Positions 1 through 11,225 of a stretch of 64,000 nucleotides of DNA are shown here, in pieces (position 1 is the stretch's first letter; each line of letters opens with the position of its first letter). The translations under genes were made by a program, and so were the position numbers. Source of the stretch: Sphaerolaimus hirsutus (Eukaryota > Nematoda > Chromadorea > Monhysterida > Sphaerolaimidae); contig OZ038450.1 of NCBI GenBank assembly GCA_964036195.1, forward strand, positions 2,296,701-2,360,700, in the 5' to 3' direction. The notes under the pieces were generated by a model, which did no database searches, was not told the origin of the DNA, and saw only the letters and a program-made list of their open reading frames with translations.

Positions 1-3000
1 CGGCGCGCCCGCCGGCACCACCAGCACGGCGATGCTGGCGGCCGCGCTGCACCAGCAGCACCAGCAGCAGCAGCAGAACTCGATGGGCGGCAGCGAGCTG
101 GCCAGCCCCACCAGCCCCACGTTCAGAGCGCCCAGCGCCAACGACTTGTGGGCGGCGGCGGCGGCCAGGGGAGCACACCAGCAGCACACCGCAGGTGCAT
201 TGCCGTACTGAAGTGGCCAGGCGGGATTGTGCCGCCGCGTCGCTTGTGGCTGCTCTGTGGCACTTTCGTGGATACATTGGACATACTGACACTGTGCACA
301 TGACATACTGCCTTTGTTTTTTCGTTGATTACTAAAGCGGCGTGGTTTTTCACGCGCCGAATATGGGCCACTGCGCAGTCACAAGCGACGGCGGGATTTC
401 TAGGCTTCATAAAATTGATTAGCAGATGAGTTGTGTGCCAAAAATGACATGTCACTAACAGTTTAAAATGAGAATTTTTGGTAGAAATATGGAGCTTATG
501 CCTACTGATTTGCAGAGTTGGGAAAGATTTGTTTTGAAAAAATAAGATGAAGTTGTTCTATCATTAATAGATAAAGCTCAGTCTTTAATGGACAATGTGT
601 TTGTTACTTATGACAGATTATTTATTTTCAAATACCCTGCTACAAAAAGCTAATATATTATTTTTAGGACAGTTTTTATTTGTTTTGGATCTTTGCAAGT
701 GAAAAATTTGGTCTATTATTACAAGTTGAAAATACCTTAAAATACCTTGCTTATTTCTTAATTGTGTTATTGGCGCAATATTTTACAAAAACAGAAATTG
801 GCTATCCAGCAAATATTTTATTAAGACAAATCTAGACAAAGTATTTGTGTATATAATATTTAGGCAACTTCAATCGGACCTTTATTTTATCCTACAAAAT
901 GCCTGTTTCCCAACTCTTCTGATCTCAATTGAACCAGTATCAAATATTTGTATCGACTCGAAATTACTGCCTGCTTTAGCTCTAGCAATGTGGGTAGCCA
1001 AACACCGATGCACAATTTAGCCTGTCCCATTTTAGTTTTAACTGGCGAACTTACAATATGTCATAGAAATACTTTTTTGACTAATTTTGACTGAACTATC
1101 CCGTGTGATGTGATCCACCCCAATCTAAATACTCTGTGTTCATTCTAACCAACAACCAACCATATTTCTGAATTTCAATTCAGTTGATTAAAAATGCAAA
1201 AATGTATTTTTAAAGGTTACTGCGACGTGAAGATTTCAGTAGAAAAGAAAATTATCGATCCCCTTTTTTAATAGACCTGCACCCTGTGACTGAGACGTAG
1301 AACAAAGTTTGTGAAATGTCAGGTAAATAAAATGTAAAATTTGCAGTAAAAGAATAAACCAAAATTAGCCATTGTTTTATGTAAAATTTGATGAATTTGT
1401 TTGACATTTTACATGGTGCGGGACCGGCTCCTCGATGAAGCTCCACCTGGTAGCTTCATGCACCTAAATATTTCACAGACAGATTACTTTTTGCAATCAC
1501 TATTTTTCACCAGGTTTTTATTGGAGGTGACCACCGTTTCACACTACCTAAGTAAAATACCTAAGAACAGTTCAGTGGATCGTGTTTTGGAGTCTTTTTT
1601 ATTACAAAATAAATACCTTTCTACTTTTTTACACAATACAGATCAGTTGAAAGTCACACACACCCTGTGGGATTTTATGGAAACTGATTAAGCCGACAAG
1701 ATTTCCGGGATGCCGCATTCATTTGAAAAATCACTTCAGAACTCATCAGAACCGGTCAATCAGAACTAATTTGTATGGGTCCGCAAAATTTGAGAGCCGC
1801 AAAATGTATAAAATTTGAGATACAGTACGTCCGGTGCCAATCCCAGATCCTGTAAATAAATAAAATGTAAAATGTCATGAAAAAGGGTGAAAAGTCATGT
1901 AAAATGGTCTGTCAAATGTCATTCAAAGTGTCAAAGTCATGTAAATGCCCTGCAAGGTGTCAAATGTAATGCAAAGTGTCAAAAGTCGTGTAAAATATAA
2001 TGCAAAGTGTCAAAAGTCATGTAAAATGCCCTGTAAAATGGCAAACTTACATTAGACTTTAGACACATTGCATTACATTTGACATTTTACAGGGCAGTTT
2101 ACAGGGTCTGTGACTGGCCTCAGGTTGGCTGTCAAAAATTTTGTGTCACGCTAAATTAATTTCGCACATGAAAGCACGTTTTTTAGAACTTCCTTAGATC
2201 CCTTAGTTTTTTTAGGGTGCAGCGATGTCCCCTGCTAAATTCACTTCCGCTATCGGCACCACCACATTTTAGCATTTCCGAGGCTTAGCGTAATCGTACA
2301 CATTTAGATGTCTTAGACAACCCGGATGTCTGGCGCCCAGGTTGTTGAGGGTGAAAGCAGGCTATGGGATACAGTTCCACACTTTGTCAAGTGGCAAGAC
2401 TTGTGTCAAGGATTATAAATTTACAAATATATTTACTTCCATTGTCAATTTTAGTTGCATTTTTCGACAGTTTATTTAGGTATATACTTTTGCTAACGTA
2501 ATTTTCAAATGGTACATTTTTTACCCTTGAAACGTCTTTTCTCACTTCACAGTGGGTGTGGGATTGGATCCTGCCCAGTTAACGTAAAATTACGTCCATA
2601 TTTTTTGCGTTTCTTAGATTGGAAACTCCGAGTGTAGGTAGTGATGTCTTAAATGTCCAACTGGACGCCCTAGGCAAATACATAAATATACTCAAATTCA
2701 ATCGCAGTTAACCTCCCCACATAATTCCCCCATAAAACTGGCCAATGTTCTCGCAGCGGTGCTGAACGGCTACAAAGGCGGCTGGCCGTCGGCGGCGGGA
2801 CCCACGTCGCCCAGCGCAGCCGCAGCCGCGCTCATGGGCCATTCTGCCTTCGGCGCGCCAGGTTCGCTTTTGCTCACTGTGGCGGCCACTTTTTGCACTC
2901 TTCTGCGTGGCTTTGGCGCCTCCCAGAGACTGTAAAATGCCCTGAAAGGTGTCTTAAGTCGTGGAAAATACCCTGGAAAAGAGCAAACGTGCATTTGCCA

Positions 3001-4305
3001 TTTTACAGGGCATTCTACATGACTTTTTGCACTTTGCATGACATTTTACAGGGCATTTTTCAGGCTCTGGGAGTGCCCCCTAGTGTGAAGATGTCTCAAT
3101 GAAATTTTCGTATGAAATGGATAAAATTTTTTTCGTGTATTATCACTGCTACATGTCTTTTCTGTGTTCTGGGCACTTCGCCTCATGTCCATGACCATGT
3201 TGACCTAGGCGATTTTAATTACTCTACACCATCTCGCAGGAGGCGCGGGCGGGGGCGGCATGTCGCAGCAGCAGCTGGAGGCGGCGCTGTACACGGCCAT
3301 GTGCAACGGGGCGCTCACGCAGGCCGGCTCCATGCCCGTCGAGCTGCAGGCGGCCATGAGCCAGAGCTTCAGCGCCGCCGCCACGCCCGCCAGCCCGCAG
3401 CCGGGCAGCTACGCGGCCGCCGCCCTGGCCGCCGCCGCCGCCGCGCAGCACCAGCACCAGGTGCATTTTCACCTGCCCTCTTTGGCATAGTTTACTTTAT
3501 GTCATTAATGCTATCAAAAGAATCCGATTATGAAGATTGAACGATCGTAAAACCTGGTCTCAAAGGGTCAGGCCTATTATGCATGTAAATCCATCACGCA
3601 TGTAGACCCATTATAGACATTATACCCGCAGGGATAAGAAAGGGAGGCGGGTAACCCCAACCCAAACAGCCTAGCTATCTATCCCAGAGGCAAATGTTTT
3701 CGGTACTTTCCACTGAACATCTCCCCCGCAAATCGCATCGGATATAATGAAATACATGCCGGGTCTACATGTATGATGGGTTTACATGCGTAATGGCACA
3801 GGGCCGTCTCGAATGCCGGACCGGTCTCACACACCGCGTGAAGTGTCATAAAATGGGACATAAATTTTTGTTAATGTCCTGTAAAATGAAAAATGTTATG
3901 AAAAGTGAAAAGTCCAGTAATATTCAAAATAAAATGTTACCACACATTTTGAGATTTGAAAAATTTGTAAAAAATTCTACATAATGTGGGACTGGCCGCC
4001 GGCATTTTTCGCAACCATTGTCTTTTTGCCAACCTGTGTCAATTCGCAGGCGGCTCAGCAACACCAAGCCAGTTCCCAACAGCCCTTCGCTCACCCGGCC
4101 GCCGCCCAGCACATGATGAAGGTAATTTCAGTTGACAAAGCTCTGCCCAATTTCAGTTGACATTTCAGTCGTAACTGAAACTCGATATCACAACATTCAG
4201 CGTACTCCAGATCAACCAACCAATCAACTTTTTCATACATTTTCACAGCAACAACTGAATGGGCAGCTGATCACGGCGACCTACAACGGCCACGGCCACT
4301 ACTGA
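1..4305 (+). CDS. Ala/Gln-rich protein, C-terminal part (5 exons, 5' end outside window)
   Basis: Exons are 2-194 (continues left of the window), 2757-2861, 3240-3460, 4050-4121 and 4249-4305 with stop TGA. Every junction has GT/AG and the phases agree (1, 1, 0, 0), giving 215 residues. The protein is low in complexity: a His/Gln run in exon 1, poly-Ala and Ser/Pro/Thr stretches in exons 1-3, a longer Ala run followed by HQHQ at the exon 3 end, and a Gly/His/Tyr tail (TYNGHGHY). I see no folded domain. This composition is common in C-terminal regions of transcription or RNA-binding regulators, but that role is inference and I do not recognise the family. The third intron holds a short palindromic introner-like copy. 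An AATAAA lies 380 bases after the stop. Confidence 0.75.
1834..2123 (+). mobile_element. Introner-family copy, longer form
   Basis: It begins GTGCCAATCCCAGATCCTG and ends GGGTCTGTGACTGGCCTCAG. The left arm has several tandem repeats of a unit around AATGTCATGCAAAGTGTCAA, which makes this copy longer than most. It lies in intron 1 of the Ala/Gln-rich gene. Confidence 0.75.
2914..3080. mobile_element. Introner-family copy in intron 2 of the Ala/Gln-rich gene
   Basis: Inverted ends GCCTCCCAGAGACTG and CTCTGGGAGTGCCCCC enclose the usual arms with TGCCCTG and GGCATTTTACAGGGC. It fills much of the 378-base intron but does not coincide with its splice sites. Confidence 0.7.
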
Positions 4306-4681
4306 TCGCACGAGATCGATGCCGAGCGTATAAAGTTCACATTTTGAAGTGTTCCATTCTAATCGAATTGATTCACACACACACCCGGTATTAGTTTGAC
4401 ATTTGCGGTGGAAAATTGTTCATCGGTTCCGGTGTACGCCGCCGATTTTCCATCTTTTCGTTTTTTGGATGCGTTTCATTTTCGACAGATTTTTTGGTGC
4501 GTTTTTTGACAATAAAACGATAATTTTTTCGGGTGTACAGAATGAAACGCACCTTGCTGTAGCTGAAAGTGGCGCTAAGTGCTTTGGTTTGCACTTTTAT
4601 AGTAGCTGTGTATGGCAGACAAAATGGATGAATGTCAGCATAAACTCAACATAAAAACGCTTGAAAAGTATTCTTCACATT

Positions 4682-4687
4682 AATAAA
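4682..4687 (+). terminator. Candidate polyadenylation signal AATAAA
   Basis: AATAAA lies about 380 bases after the stop codon of the Ala/Gln-rich gene, in AT-rich sequence. A longer 3' UTR is possible, since further AATAAA motifs occur near 5,770. Confidence 0.35.
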
Positions 4688-6497
4688 ATATATGGGTACC
4701 TGAATACATATTTATGTATATCTCACTAAGATAAAAAGTGCAAGTCGAGTGCCGCCACTTAGCTACATTATTTTCATCAGTTTTTTTCCTGTCTTTTTTC
4801 TGTGTCCAAGGAATTCCTGTGTTCCCACCAATTTCTCGTCCACATGTTAAAGCCTGTTGTGTTCTTTTTTAGGTGTGAATATTTTGATTGGAGACATATT
4901 TTTTTGGAAGAACGCTCGTTTTTCAACCGTCAAATCACCATGATTTTGGGTCTATGCAGTTTCGACATGCTCCAGCGTTTTTTTTTGTTGATTACTTCAA
5001 GAAATGTCTAGAATGAGTCTTGTATTGCTGGGTATGTCTTTGATTGATGATATGATTTATATACATACTTATAATTCAAACTCGTAATAAGTTTGCGGGC
5101 CTAAGATGTGAATTTATCGATGACAATTTATCGCACTCGCTGTACAGAATGTCTCCGGGTTGCTTTGTGTCGATTCCGCAGGGACGATATGTAATTAGCC
5201 CGACGCATTATTTCGGACGCGGCATGAAATTTCGGGTATAATTGATCAAAATGCTCTCCGAAGAGACTTGATGGGCTAATTAAATCTCGCGCCAGGGCAA
5301 CATCATGGATTTTTCTGCGTTAACGCTTTGATTTTTTCCTAAACCCTTCGCTCGTTTTGTTCCTCCCAAGGCATCTTATGGTGGCTGTTAAATACATGTT
5401 TTTGCCTAGACACGTGCGCTTTTGTTGGAGCATTGCCAAATTTTAATGCCTTTAATTTTAATGATGATTAATTTCATTGAATCCAAGGGCTCCAACGTGG
5501 GCACACAGTGGAAACTCTAGCTGCACAATGTCATCCCCCTATTCGTGTTCTGAACCACAATTTGCAGGGTACAATTCCTACATTTCTTTTGTTTGGTGCA
5601 TTTAGCCATTTTTGCGCCAAATAATGTAGATTTTTTTCCGACAGCTAAAAATGGCCTAATGCATGCTGCTTTGTTGATGGAAAGGTAATTCCATCTCTTT
5701 CAAAAATACATATGCTTCACAGTTTTTGTAAATACAAATATTTGTTTGGTATACTTATATACATTTGTACAATAAATATTTATATGTAACTTGATGAATC
5801 ACTTTCAACATTTTCATAAAAATAAATATTGACACTTCTTATGCTCATAATGTAATGCTCTTTTTCTTGGGTGACTATGGATGTAAGATTTGATTTTCGA
5901 GGTATTTGCAATGTTTTGGTGTGAGCTTCCGAAAATATTTGGACTTTATTCTTCTTACAAGGAACATTTGTAAACTGGCACAGATCCAAGTCTTTTATAG
6001 ATGTTAAATTCTGATTTTTTTCCGGAGTAATTCACAAAATGTTGTGCCGTTGTATTTATTATATGTTCCTTGCTGTGAATGGCTTTATACTCATTTCGTA
6101 TGGATTTTTCGTGAGCAGTTGCAAACGTTTTTACAAGTTGCAAGCGTAAATAAGAGCCAAACACGTTCGAATTTCTCACTCTGTCAAGATAAAAATTGAA
6201 AGCTGCAGGTCCAAAATGTAGGTCACTTATTTGTCGTTGACACTTTACATATAGGTAGTTTATAGCTTATTTCGACACATTGTCTTGTCAACTTGACAGA
6301 GTGAGGAAATGCTTCCTGGTGAACGAAATGCACTGCTTCCATATCTGAAATGGCCCACCTTTGGTTTTGGAGTTTTTTATTATGGTGGTCGCGTTTCTTT
6401 GCATGGCTCTTTCAAATGGCACAGTTATGATCCTATTTTTAATGCTGACCTGTCTGATTTCTGCAGTTGCATCTTGGTTAACTGAAACTGCACCCTG

Positions 6498-6607
6498 GGG
6501 GCAGTCTTAGACTCTGTAAAATGTTAAATGTCATGTAAAGTGTCAAATGTCATGTAAAATGCCCTGGAAATGTACGTCTGCCGTTTTACAGTGTCTGGGA
6601 TTGACAC
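6498..6607 (-). mobile_element. Short intergenic introner-family copy
   Basis: Read on the - strand it begins GTGTCAATCCCAGACACTG and ends TCTAAGACTGCCCC. The flanks are CTG on both sides on the + strand (CAG on the - strand), a clean 3-bp target duplication at 6495-6497 and 6608-6610. It is outside any recognised gene. Confidence 0.75.
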
Positions 6608-8460
6608 CTGAATAGCTGGTGGTATTGTGTGTGTGTCACTGATCAATACGCTAGCTAATTAGTGTGCTGTTTCAATTTTTGAAATAGATTTTTATCGGGA
6701 AATATTGAAGAGTTGTATTTGTCTTGTAAATTTATCGGCATCTATTTGTTCATTTTTTTAAAAATTGCCGATGGTAAATGAACAAATCCATTTTGTTGGC
6801 TGTAAGCTCACGAAGATTGTGAAATTGACATGATGTCGACATCGAGATATGAAGCACGTGTGATTTATCAGATGTATCAAATGTATTTGGAGTTTGGACA
6901 TTTGTAATTGTGTGTGTGTGTGCTGTGCATATATATTTGCATATTTTCTCTACTTTTTAAAACCAAAAACCACCTTCTAACCAAGATTACTTTACAAAAT
7001 TCCACAAGTATGGCAAGATGGTTTTTAGTTCTTTGTGTGTAGTTTATAAAAGTCTTAGGTTACTAACATCATTATGCTCATGCATTAGCTGCTTATATAA
7101 TTAGTGATAACTTTGAAGATGTAGATGCAGTTTTGTCACTAATTGCTGTAATCCGATCGATATGTGGTACAGTACAATGGAATGTCTAGCTTAAGGTTTG
7201 CAGAAATACATTGTTGGCATCAAACTGTGGAAAGTCAGTATTACTAGCATTCAAATTTGATTCAGCACCTTACTCTTCCTGCTTAACATTTCTAAGTAGT
7301 TTTTGTAGTTTCTTAGCATACTGTTTTATTTTTAGCAAGCTGTTTGCCATATTCCATATTTTCTGCATGGTTTTAGTTTTTTTCTTCCAAAAGTGAAAAC
7401 TTCAACCATGACATTCTGTCTGTTATTTTGTATTTCTATCCTTGGTTGAATTCTTACTATTTAGCTTACTTAGACTTGGTCCAATCATTAAAAACAACTC
7501 TGTTTTTTTATACTTTGATTAGTATTGTTTCTTCATGTGAGTTCTTATGTAAATGTCTATGCTTGCAGAAATTAGAAGCATTTATAGTCATGCTAACTAG
7601 TTGAATGTTAATTAGGTAGCTAACTTGTGACCTTGACCCTCAACAGAACAACATATGAACAGACGAAATTTTGTTGGGAAAAGAAAGCTTTAATGCCAAG
7701 CAAAGACATCTCGTGAATGTATCAGCAATAACTGCATGACCTTTGGTAGACCGAAAATTAGATAAAATATTCATCTCTCCCTATTACCACCTATCGTATT
7801 TTTAACTGTTGACGAAATGCATGTGGATGAGAATTTCAATGCCCGCGTACAATTTTCAATGAACTCCCAAATAATCTGCATAGTGTTTTCGGTTCTCTTT
7901 CGACCTCTTTGTTCTTGTCCGGAACAATTTCAAAGACATTTTCTGGACTCGTATCGACGCAACAGACCGCTTGAAGGCGTCCCACTGGTCATCTCATGTC
8001 ATGGAGAAAAGTGACAAATGTCAGAAAGTTGCAGGGAACGGAAGTTAGTAAGTTCAAGGGAAGTTTCGCTTCGCTGTTCGGTCCCGTCTTCGTATTCGTT
8101 GCGATAAGAATTGGATGTGCCATATAAATTTGTCAAATTTCAAGGAAATTGTCAAAAGTTGAGTAAAAAAATCTTTCCATATTAATTTGATTGACACTTT
8201 GCATGCCATTTGACAATTGACGTGAAACTACAGGGTGCGGGACTGCCCCCTGACCGGCGGTGGTATCCGGCTGTCGACTAGCGGTTGTCGATGTCGATGT
8301 ATTGCCCAAGCTTTGGCCAAATGCAAATTGTACTGAATCCACTCTGCACTTTCGTCAACATTTTATATTTACACGTCCGCGGTTAAACGACACAAAACGG
8401 AGGGAAACGAATCGACAATGGACACTGAGCGGAAGCAATTTGTCACTGAACCGAACACGA

Positions 8461-11225
8461 TCACTTGTAGAACTTGATGGCCAGGTCCATGTAGCAGGCG
8501 CCGGCGGCGGCGAGCAGCGCCTGCAGCAGGAACAGGGGGCACAGCGGGGCGAACACGCACGACACGCCGCCGTCCCAGCCCGTGTACTGCGTGCGCATAT
8601 TGTTCAGCTAATGGATAAGTCGCAAGCAAAGTAAACGTTAACCAGTAAAGTGGCAAGTCAAATGCAAAGTTGGCTTGCACTTCTAAATACGTGCTAGGTT
8701 AATTTTTCGATGAAGATCAGTGTAGCATTTGCACTTAAATGAGCACATAATTTTTTTTGTAAATTGCGTGAATGTTTGTCGAGCCAAAAATAACTCGCCA
8801 CCAGCCAAAAACGTACGGCGGCGTTGTGCGGCGCGCGTCTGTGCAGCGGCTCGATGGCGGGCGAACACGAGGCTCATGGCCGCGTAGCCGACGCACATGG
8901 CCGCGTAGGCGCCCATCAGCAGCGCGGAGAAGCGCCGCAGCGCGAATTGCGCCAACACGTTGCCCGCCAGCGACCAGAGCAGCACCGCCGCCGCTTGCAC
9001 GTAGTGCACCGCTCTCGCTGCACACATCGATATAAACATAGTAGATATATGAAGTACGAAAAGGCACGAATGCTTTGTCACGTGTCATAAGTTTTAGAGT
9101 GCAAAGACATGTCATTATTTTCCATATCTCCACCAAGCGTATATTTACTCGGTGGACCGCAAAGTATGCGTTCAAAATTACTTATGTCTTAGTCTATAAC
9201 GCGCAAACAGGATACTTATGCACGCTCTGTTACCAAAAAGTTACAAAAAGAAAAACATTTCAAAAGGAGAAATACGGTGGCGCGTACAACAGACGAGTGT
9301 TTTTTCCTCAGACGTTTTATTTTTATAACAATTTTGATTTATTAACGATGACGTCATTATGTAGTGCTTCAGAAAAAATTTTAACCTGCGTCCTCGAGTA
9401 TAGCTATTTAAATATATAGTATTTTATATACCATCGGGCGTCAATCCCAGACCCTGCAAAATGTCAAATGTCATGCAGTGTCTAAAGTCATGCAAAATGC
9501 ACTATAAGATGGTCAAATGTCATGCAGTGTCTAAAGTCATGCAAAATGCACTATAAGATGGTGAACGTACGTTTGCCATTTTCAATGATTTTAGACACTT
9601 TGCACAACATTTCACATCTTCCACGCTTATCTGGTACAGCCCCTGGACAGCGAGCAGGTGAACGGACGCACCGATGCCGAGCACCTCCAAGTGGGCCGTG
9701 TGCGCGGCCACCACGGCGCCGTACAGGAGCACGTGGCAGGCGTCCAGCTGCACGGTGGCCGCCAGCGCCGTCAGCAGGTGGTACGTGCGCGTCACGTGCA
9801 TCCGCCGCTGGCTGCGCCGCTCCGCCATGTCCGCCCGCCCCCATTGCTGCATGCTGACAGGCGATTGCAGCGGGCGGCAGTCACGGACTCTGGAAAATGA
9901 GCTGGAAAATGGCAAATGTCATGCAAAGTGTCTAAAGTCATGGAAAATGCCCTGTGGCAAACTTTCTTGCAAATTTTGGCAAATTTTGCTGGGCATTTTA
10001 CACGATTTTTGACACTTTGCATGACATTGACATTCTATAGGGCATTCCACAGGGTCTGGGATCGGCACCAGGGCTGAGGGAGTTTTTGAATGGGAATGAG
10101 CCGGTTTGATGTCTTTTATGGGTTATTGGCGGATGGATGTGATTGTGGAGGCTGGTCGGATATGGACTGGCGAAAGCGTACCTAATTTTCAGACTTCTCA
10201 GAGCTAATTTTTTTTTGGCCAGCTCAAATAGTTGCGCCTGAAAGTTAGTGCAGCGTAAATATCGTATGCACTATTGTAGTCGCCTTGATTTCCATCCCAG
10301 AAGACAGCAGTTAATATTTATCGAAAAATTCTCACCAAAAACACCAAGTTCCCTCTTTTGTCAACAAAAATCAGTGTGCAGCACCAGCTGAGCAACCAGT
10401 CCACCAGCACTCTCAATTAAACCGACAAAATTCCTACACCGCGGCAGCGAACGACCATGAACACCAAAACGCACACGCTCAGGTGCCACTCCCAGACCCT
10501 GTCAAATGTCAAATAAATGCAAAGTGCCTAAAGTCGTATAAAATGCCTTGGAAAATTGTAAACAAGTTTGCCACTTTGCAGGATATTTTCCGTGACTTTC
10601 GATACTTTGCATGATATTTTACATGCATTTGACAAGGTTTTGGAGTGTCCCCAGGTCGAACGCTAGCGCGCGCAATTCGCAAATGATAAAATCTGGCGAC
10701 GGCGGGAGATGCCAGGTGAAACATCTAAATATGTGGCGCGGGATCGAATTTGCCAGACATATTTTTGGGCTGCCGAAGTGATAAAAGCTGAACTTTTTCT
10801 GACGTTCGATTTCTTTGCGGTCAGGATTAACCGAGTGAAGGTCAAATGTCAAAAAGTTCACTTTAACGCTTTCAAATGACGTCGTGGCAACATTACAACA
10901 GTAGTTCCGATTTAACATTGTCGTCTATTCGGCTGCCCCCTGAAAAGAAACTTTTTTCGGCTCTGATCACTCAGCCAAAAAGTTTTAATTAGGTAAAAAT
11001 GACACCTTTCTTAAAAATTATGTTAAAATCTTCAACAAAAACCCGATGCGGCTCGAAGGCGTCGTCTGAGATGGCGCCGGTGGGCACGATGGAGAGCAGG
11101 GACAAGGTGCCCCTGAGCAGGGCGCAGGACGCGAGCAGGGCCGGCGCCGTCACCAGCACCTTCGCGTCGCTGCAGTCTGTGTTCTTGTGCATATTTGGGT
11201 TGTGTGTGGAGGGCGGTCGTTTCAT
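8461..11225 (-). CDS. Four-TM membrane protein, small gene of unknown family
   Basis: Proposed exons in coding order are about 11225-11045, 9853-9638, 9013-8817 and 8607-8461 with stop TGA. Each encodes one or two hydrophobic spans: VLVTAPALLASCALL in exon 1, a span around HVLLYGAVVAAHTAH in exon 2, AAAVLLWSLAGNVLAQ and MGAYAAMCVGYAAMSL in exon 3, and FAPLCPLFLLQALLAAAG in exon 4. The chain ends with the short tail AIKFYK. A tetraspan-like membrane protein of roughly 220-240 residues is implied. Acceptor sites of exons 2 to 4 are convincing, but the exon 1 donor and the exon 3/4 junction do not agree in phase with my best sites, so the model is approximate. Exon 1 lies inside the first long intron of the kinase gene on the other strand, so the genes interleave or exon 1 is wrong. 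Function unknown. Confidence 0.5.
9436..9638. mobile_element. Introner-family copy with a duplicated left segment
   Basis: The left end reads GTCAATCCCAGACCCTGC. The segment around ATGTCATGCAGTGTCTAAAG occurs twice in tandem, 63 bases apart. The right end is degraded. It abuts the 3' end of an exon of the four-TM gene. Confidence 0.6.
9871..10068. mobile_element. Introner-family copy with CAG target duplication
   Basis: Flanked by CAG at 9868-9870 and 10069-10071. The ends are GGCAGTCACGGACTCTG and GGGTCTGGGATCGGCAC, with the usual inverted arms between. It lies in the first intron of the four-TM gene, just upstream of the kinase 5' end. Confidence 0.72.

Larger units (their letters stand above)
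4306..8460. other. AT-rich 3' UTR and intergenic spacer
   Basis: No exon with good splice sites and coding character was found on either strand. Open frames are short, AT-rich and of unlikely composition. The stretch holds one short introner-like copy (6498-6607) and a degraded one ending near 8251. A very long 3' UTR of the upstream gene could reach into it. Confidence 0.5.

Noticed and set aside
3112..3540. 142-codon + strand frame with Arg/Gly-rich sequence
   Set aside because: It is the wrong frame of exon 3 of the Ala/Gln-rich gene, where phase-consistent splicing supports another frame.
8369..8680. 103-codon - strand frame with an Arg-rich run
   Set aside because: It overlaps the last exon of the four-TM gene in a different frame; the hydrophobic frame ending FYK is more protein-like.
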